From Gymnogyps californianus (lineage: Eukaryota > Chordata > Aves > Accipitriformes > Cathartidae), in the NCBI RefSeq assembly GCF_018139145.2, contig NC_059481.1:16914368-16978367 (forward strand): a stretch of 64,000 nt of DNA. Reading direction: 5' to 3'. Under the pieces are notes generated by a model. The model was not told the DNA's origin, ran no database searches, and saw only the letters and a list, made by a program, of their open reading frames with translations. A program made the translations under genes and the position numbers. Of this stretch, positions 61,801 through 64,000 are shown piece by piece. How positions within the stretch are numbered: position 1 is the first letter of the stretch; each line of letters opens with the position of its first letter.

Positions 61801-64000
61801 CTAATGTCATATCTAAAGTCCTGTGAGCAGTACGATCTTTGCTGCAAAATTATGGACTGTGGCTGAGAGCAGCCTTCAGGAGAAGTTTCCCCATTCCTGT
61901 GAACGATATATCTCAGTTAACATGTAAAAGTTCTTAGTGTGTCACAATCATCAGACACTGGAGTTTGCCCTTAGGACAGGAGATAGCCTGGAATGGGTGA
62001 ACTGCAATAAAACCCACCCAAACCAAAACACAAACACTTATGACCTGCAATATTAAATTAATGAAGTCAAAGAAAGTTCCCTGGGTTCTTCTTCTGCCCC
62101 TCTGTGGGAAGTTTGTGGGGCTTTGGTGGGAGGAGAAGGGGTGCTGTCTTGACAGAGAGCTTGACAGAGAGCCCCACTACATACCTCAGCTGCTCATCAC
62201 TGCTCTTTCTGATTATTTCTCAATTCTGGGAGGCAGTGCTTATCAGTTGCTCATGCAGATGTCATTTTAGGTAGTTGCTCAATTGGTGGGGCACATCTAG
62301 CAGGTCCCCCTCTGGAGCTCGTGGGGCCCCTCTGTGTGCTGATAAGCTGTGCTAACACCGAGCTCTGAAAACTCCCCCTTACGTGTATCATTGGAAGCCC
62401 TGATATAAACACTGCCTTTTTCTTCTGGTCAAAAATTTCCAGTTACTAATGTTTAAAGGACCTGAAAACAGGTAAGGGAACGTCTCTGCTGACAGCCCCA
62501 GCAGAACCACACCCACATGCGTTTGTGACAGGCACAAATAATCTTATTTCACGTCGTATTTGCTTTAAATATTTTCGAGACCAAAGAAATAGTCTGGTGA
62601 GCTCCATGTTGGACCTGCACCTGCTGCCTCGCTAGGTCCGCATCTGCAACTTCCAAGCAGTTAACACAGAAACAAGAAATAAAAGCAACCGAGGAAGGAG
62701 AAGAGCTCCACAATTGGCTTTGCCATCCCGCAGGGATAAGGCATGTGCAGGTGTGTTGCAAAGAAGGTGACGTTTCATCCCCTTTGCCCTTCTCCTGCCT
62801 GGGCTTAGAAATAATAGTAACTATGACAATAATAACTCGCACAGCCTCTTACTGCCTCCGCCAGATCTTTGGAGATCTGACAGCGTTTGCTTGTCCCAGC
62901 AGAGAGACTCGAGCCGTACCTGTGGGCTCGCCCTCTGTTCAGCCCTGTAGTATAGGTGCTAGATAGAGCAGAAAGGGAGGGATGAAAGGAGACTTGCAGA
63001 CTGCAAACACTGTTATCATTAAGCCTCCTGGGAGGGTTTTCTCTTGCACTTCGGCTTTATACTTCATGCTTTGTCAAAGGACACTGTTAACAGGCGCCTG
63101 CTTTGGCCATGCTGTTCTTTTCAATATACCTTTTAATTTAATACTATTCTATTTCTGTCTTCAGCAAGGGTTGTTGTCCAGCTACGTGCAAAGCAAGGGA
63201 TAGGCAAATCTATGCCAAAAGGCTTTATTGAAGTATCAGAAAACATCCATCAAATCAATTTACGAAACTGAATTATGTGGGACCCCAGGAGTAAAAAATG
63301 ACAAACACAGAGAGTTAAATTGATAGCAGACCACGATAAAAGCTTTTAGTCAATGCAGGCTATAAAATTAATCAAATGCAGTATACTCCCTAAAAATTAG
63401 AGCAGTTTCCTCATCCCCTGCACTCTGCTCAATTTCAGATCTAAATAACATACAAAGTAGATTAAAATTAATCAATACAGCAGATCCCACAGTAAAGCAA
63501 CTAATCAAGAAAGCAACACATACATTTGCAACCAATTATTTATTGCCATCACCACGTGTGGCCAGGATGTGAACGCATATGGCATCCCTGGCTTCTCTTG
63601 AACCGGTGCCAGAGCTGATGGGTGTATTTGCTTTTTGTGTGAGGCAGTAAGAGACACTGTCAACGTCTAGGTCGCTTGGAAGTATTTGCTTGAATCTTGC
63701 AAATATTACGAAGGGTGAAACGGGCCAAAATTGTATCTATCGTGCAGATGTGCAATGGTATCTTTTTCTCTGTCTAGGACATGAGTGCTCCATCTCTGAC
63801 TTCCACTATTCAGGTTTTCTCTGTAGGTGTATATGGACTGGATGAGACCTCCCAAGCTACAGAACGTGAGAGAGGAGAGTCCTCCAGGTGTTGGGAACCA
63901 ATAACCTATATAGGTGATGGCCAACATTTCCAGCTTATCCAAACATGTAAACACCGTCTCACATTCATATCCTTGCATTAAATACCTGGCCAAACTCTTC
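58863..64000. other. Upstream or intergenic stretch, no gene recognised
   Basis: The sequence is AT-leaning again after the CpG island. There are short ORFs on both strands and no recognisable protein. A plus-strand donor-like GCTGCAG|GTAATT occurs at 59636/59637. A 12-bp tandem duplication (TTGACAGAGAGC x 2) lies at 62149-62172. If the island gene runs leftward, this is its upstream flank and may carry enhancers. If transcription is divergent, it would hold the start of a second gene. Confidence 0.5.
62149..62172. repeat. Tandem duplication, 12-bp unit x 2
   Basis: TTGACAGAGAGC is repeated perfectly twice. The most likely origin is replication slippage. Confidence 0.95.

Noticed and set aside
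1..64000. Prokaryote-type systems (operons, CRISPR, phage, toxin-antitoxin, insertion sequences), and endogenous retrovirus
   Set aside because: No regularly spaced repeats, no dense co-directional ORFs, no transposase, integrase or reverse transcriptase readings, and no LTR pair could be seen. The CR1 and MIR remnants point to a bird nuclear genome.

Overview
The window looks like nuclear DNA from a bird. The best evidence is two minus-oriented fragments with the wording of the avian CR1 LINE 3' end (about 28729-28857 and 12446-12510). Several worn MIR/CORE-type SINE remnants of amniote age fit this, and no primate- or rodent-type SINE was noticed. There are no operons, dense ORFs, phage or insertion-sequence genes, or CRISPR arrays, so prokaryote-style systems are not expected and none was seen.

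Layout. Positions 1 to about 57.7 kb are AT-leaning, stop-rich, non-coding DNA. They carry CR1 and MIR-like fragments, short tandem duplications, homopolymer runs, a diverged local duplication (29.8 and 31.5 kb), a perfect 26-bp palindrome (31962-31987) and a cluster of hairpins (33235-33278). Positions about 57.84-58.83 kb form a strong CpG island with G-quadruplex-type runs, a (GCC)n repeat and an AT-rich inset. Consensus splice donors for a minus-strand transcript lie at 58336/58335 and 58772/58771. Positions 58.9-64 kb return to AT-leaning DNA without a recognisable gene.

Simplest reading: the island is the promoter and first exon(s) of a minus-strand gene, and much of 1-57 kb is its long first intron(s). 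The gene cannot be named because the visible first-exon sequence is GC-rich and probably 5'UTR. A divergent plus-strand transcript is possible, since ATG codons overlap on both strands at 58637-58640. Four short minus-strand segments have a consensus donor plus an upstream AG and could be exons (16.4, 41.0, 44.9 and 51.5 kb). All are low confidence, because such matches are expected by chance in 57 kb.

Most ORFs of 60-260 codons here are chance readings: they overlap on both strands, contain repeats, or exist only because the CpG island lacks stop codons. I found no convincing novel system. The most useful leads are the island with its donors, the palindrome and hairpin elements as possible regulatory elements, and the candidate exons.
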